Shown here: piece after piece, positions 62,230 through 64,000 of the stretch
Layout of the letters: each line of letters opens with the position of its first letter
Position numbering within the stretch: the first letter of the stretch is position 1
Assembly (NCBI RefSeq): GCF_014653785.1
Contig: NZ_BNAS01000001.1
Location: forward strand, 1,219,042-1,283,041
DNA from: Promicromonospora soli
Lineage (GTDB): Bacteria > Actinomycetota > Actinomycetes > Actinomycetales > Cellulomonadaceae
DNA: 64,000 nucleotides
Reading direction: 5' to 3'
Position numbers and translations under genes: made by a program
Notes under the pieces: model-generated
Databases searched by the model: none
Seen by the model: only the letters and a program-made list of their open reading frames with translations
What the model was told of the DNA's origin: nothing

Positions 62230-63594
62230 GTGAGCACACTGTGGCTGAAGAACCCCCTCGGCATCCACCTGGGCCGCGGAACAGATTCCGGCGCAGCGGG
62301 CGGCGGTCTCGTCGTGGACACGAGTCGCGGCCTGATCACCGAGCTCGTACCCTCCGGAGGGCGCCCGACCGCCCCGACGGACGCGGAGCTCGATGCCAGC
62401 GCCCACGTCATCACGCCCGGGCTGATCAACACGCACCACCACTTCTACCAGACGCTGACCCGCGCCTGGCCACCCGTGGCGAACGCCAAGCTGTTCGACT
62501 GGCTGGTGAACCTATACCCCGTGTGGTCCCGGATGGACGCTGAGGCGATGCGGCTCGCCACCACGGTGGCCCTGGCAGAGCTGCTGGAGTCCGGGTGCAC
62601 CACCACCTCGGACCACCACTACCTCTTCCCCAGCGGGTCCGACGTCGCGATCGACGTCGAGGTCGACGTCGTGCGTTCGCTCGGCATGCGGGCAGTCCTC
62701 ACCCGCGGCTCGATGAGCGTAGGCGAGGACGACGGCGGGCTACCGCCACAGCAGGCAGTGCAGGACGCGGAGACGATCCTGGCCGACTCCGAGCGGCTGG
62801 TGGGCGCGCATCATGAGCGCGGCGCCGGAGCGATGGTCCAGATCGCTCTGGCACCGTGCTCGCCGTTCTCCGTGAGCACGGAGCTCATGACGCAGACCGC
62901 CGCCCTGGCCCAGTCCCTGGACGTCCGCCTGCACACGCACCTCGCTGAGACGATCGACGAGGAGGACTACTGTCGCGAGCACTTCGGGAAGCGGACCGTC
63001 GACTACCTGGAGTCGGTGGGCTGGCTCACCGACCGCACCTGGCTCGCGCACGGGATCCACTTCGATGACGAGGAGATCAAACGGCTGGGGCGCGCAGGAA
63101 CGGCGGTCGCGCACTGCCCGACGTCGAACATGCGCCTGGCCTCCGGGATCGCGCGCGCCGTCGAGCTCGAGGAGGCCGGAGCTCCCGTAGGACTGGGCGT
63201 GGATGGCTCGGCATCGAACGACGCCTCCAACCTCATCCGGGAGGTGCGCCAGGCCCTCTACCTGCAGCGGCTGCGGTACGGCGCCGAGCGGGTCACTGCC
63301 GCGCGAGTCCTGGACTGGGCGACCTCGGGCTCCGCCAAGGCGCTTGGACGCGCAGATCTCGGGACTATCGCCGTGGGCAAGCAGGCCGACCTCGCCCTGT
63401 TCCGCACGGACGGACTGGCGTTCTCCGGCGCCCACGACCCGGTCACCGCTCTCGTACTGTGCGGCGCCGAGCGCGCCGACAAGGTGATGATCGCCGGCCG
63501 GTGGCGCGTGGCAGACGGCCACGTGATCGGGCTGGACACCGACGCCCTGATCGCCCGGCACCAGGAGGCCGCCCGGACACTGGTCGCGGGCTGA
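62230..63594 (+). CDS. 8-oxoguanine deaminase-like amidohydrolase
   Basis: A 454-residue cyclic amidohydrolase of the AtzA/SsnA/8-oxoguanine deaminase group. Metal ligands are NTHHHFYQ, LHTHLAE, HGIHF and the late Asp in GVDGSASND; ADLALFRTDGLAFSG closes the barrel-associated beta domain. It should hydrolyse 8-oxoguanine to urate or a related purine. It starts GTG 62230 after GAGAGG and stands alone between divergent gatC and the convergent rRNA operon. Other deaminases of this group, such as guanine deaminase relatives, cannot be excluded. Confidence 0.85.
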   Translation: MSTLWLKNPLGIHLGRGTDSGAAGGGLVVDTSRGLITELVPSGGRPTAPTDAELDASAHVITPGLINTHHHFYQTLTRAWPPVANAKLFDWLVNLYPVWSRMDAEAMRLATTVALAELLESGCTTTSDHHYLFPSGSDVAIDVEVDVVRSLGMRAVLTRGSMSVGEDDGGLPPQQAVQDAETILADSERLVGAHHERGAGAMVQIALAPCSPFSVSTELMTQTAALAQSLDVRLHTHLAETIDEEDYCREHFGKRTVDYLESVGWLTDRTWLAHGIHFDDEEIKRLGRAGTAVAHCPTSNMRLASGIARAVELEEAGAPVGLGVDGSASNDASNLIREVRQALYLQRLRYGAERVTAARVLDWATSGSAKALGRADLGTIAVGKQADLALFRTDGLAFSGAHDPVTALVLCGAERADKVMIAGRWRVADGHVIGLDTDALIARHQEAARTLVAG

Positions 63595-63720
63595 GCGCCC
63601 CGGCCAGGCAGAACGGCCAGGACCTGTGCGCTGGTTCTCTTGCGCATGGGCCCCCACCGTGGTCCTGGTTCTGCAGCCCTCGGCGGTGCACCCGGGCATG
63701 GCGTCGTTCGGTGGGCATGA

Positions 63721-63754
63721 CGAAGGCCCCGCACCACCCGGTGCGGGGCCTTCG
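63721..63754 (-). terminator. rRNA operon terminator
   Basis: GAAGGCCCCGCACC-N4-GGTGCGGGGCCTTC, a 14-bp perfect stem eight bases after the 5S 3' end. No clear T-run follows. The 63595-63720 segment before it holds nothing else I can name. Confidence 0.85.
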
Positions 63755-63762
63755 TGAATGGT

Positions 63763-63881
63763 TGTCCGGCGGCGTCCTACTCTCCCACCCCGTCTCCAGG
63801 GCAGTACCATCGGCGCTGTAGAGCTGAGCTTCCGGGTTCGGAATGGGACCGGGCGTTTCCCCCACGCTATGACCACCGTAA
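63763..63881 (-). rRNA. rrf: 5S ribosomal RNA
   Basis: About 119 nt; the minus strand begins TTACGGTGGTCATAGCG, contains the conserved loop CCATTCCGAACCCGGAAGC and ends CGCCGCCGGACA, which pairs with the start. It lies in the usual 3' position of an rRNA operon that continues beyond the window's right edge. Confidence 0.95.
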
Positions 63882-64000
63882 CACTGTCGAGAATCAGGCA
63901 ACCCCGCCGGCCCACTCACCCGCACGAAAGGTGTGGGGGTGGTGGTGGGGGTTGGTGCCCGTGACTCGGGAACCGCATAGTGGACGCGTAGCAACACTTT
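63882..64000 (-). other. 23S-5S rRNA spacer
   Basis: Transcribed spacer upstream of 5S; GTTGCTACGCGTCCACTATG near the window edge resembles actinobacterial 23S-5S spacers. The 23S 3' end is not included. Confidence 0.6.

Overview
The window is high-GC (about 70%) actinobacterial DNA with dense, translationally coupled operons (ATGA/GTGA overlaps) and several probably leaderless mRNAs. The gatCAB, ilvBNC, ilvD, leuB and ilvE genes, tandem secreted GH5 glucanases with a CebR-type operator, and a 5S rRNA at the right end fit a saprophytic Micrococcales. Promicromonosporaceae or Cellulomonadaceae is my best guess; no 16S rRNA is present to confirm it.

Layout. 0.1-10.2 kb: an acetyltransferase, then an amino-sugar/cell-wall recycling block (binding protein, two permeases, NagZ, MurQ on the minus strand; a GlcNAc-kinase-like protein and an RpiR-type regulator on the plus strand) with a lipoate ligase between them. 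10.4-12.2 kb: citramalate synthase behind a leader-peptide attenuator. 12.3-19.9 kb: a seven-gene ebo-type cluster (inositol-phosphate-synthase-like protein, UbiA-like prenyltransferase, TIM-barrel isomerase, EboA, EboB, EboE, EboF), convergent with an ABC-2 exporter (19.7-22.3 kb). 22.5-27 kb: a small membrane protein and two tandem GH5 glucanases. 27-30 kb: a two-component system and a GAP-family membrane protein. 30-38.2 kb: branched-chain amino acid genes (ilvE, leuB, ilvC, ilvN, ilvB, the last behind a leader-peptide attenuator) interspersed with three small soluble-protein genes.

38.3-47.9 kb: a coupled operon for a thiolase-like KAS III enzyme, glycosyltransferase, P450, AMP-forming ligase, reductase and an ABC exporter, with a divergent second P450. 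It looks like a biosynthetic cluster related to olefin/beta-lactone (OleA-OleC-OleD) chemistry but lacks OleB. 48-50.6 kb: an ABC-2 exporter of the ABC2_membrane_6 type. 50.7-52.8 kb: two proteins built from three copies of a pterin-dehydratase-like plus VOC module. 52.9-58.6 kb: ilvD, a CBS protein, a large surface protein with autotransporter-like repeats, and an acetyltransferase. 58.6-62 kb: gatCAB. 62-64 kb: an 8-oxoguanine-deaminase-like gene with a switch-like leader, then the end of an rRNA operon on the minus strand (5S rRNA plus terminator).

In functional terms the window mixes core metabolism (Ile/Val/Leu synthesis with two similar attenuators, tRNA amidation, lipoylation), nutrient scavenging (muropeptide/amino-sugar uptake, plant beta-glucan hydrolysis) and two accessory systems that deserve attention: the ebo-type cluster and the Ole-like P450/glycosyltransferase cluster. 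Convergent gene pairs are often separated by strong palindromes, one family of which occurs twice with a conserved loop.
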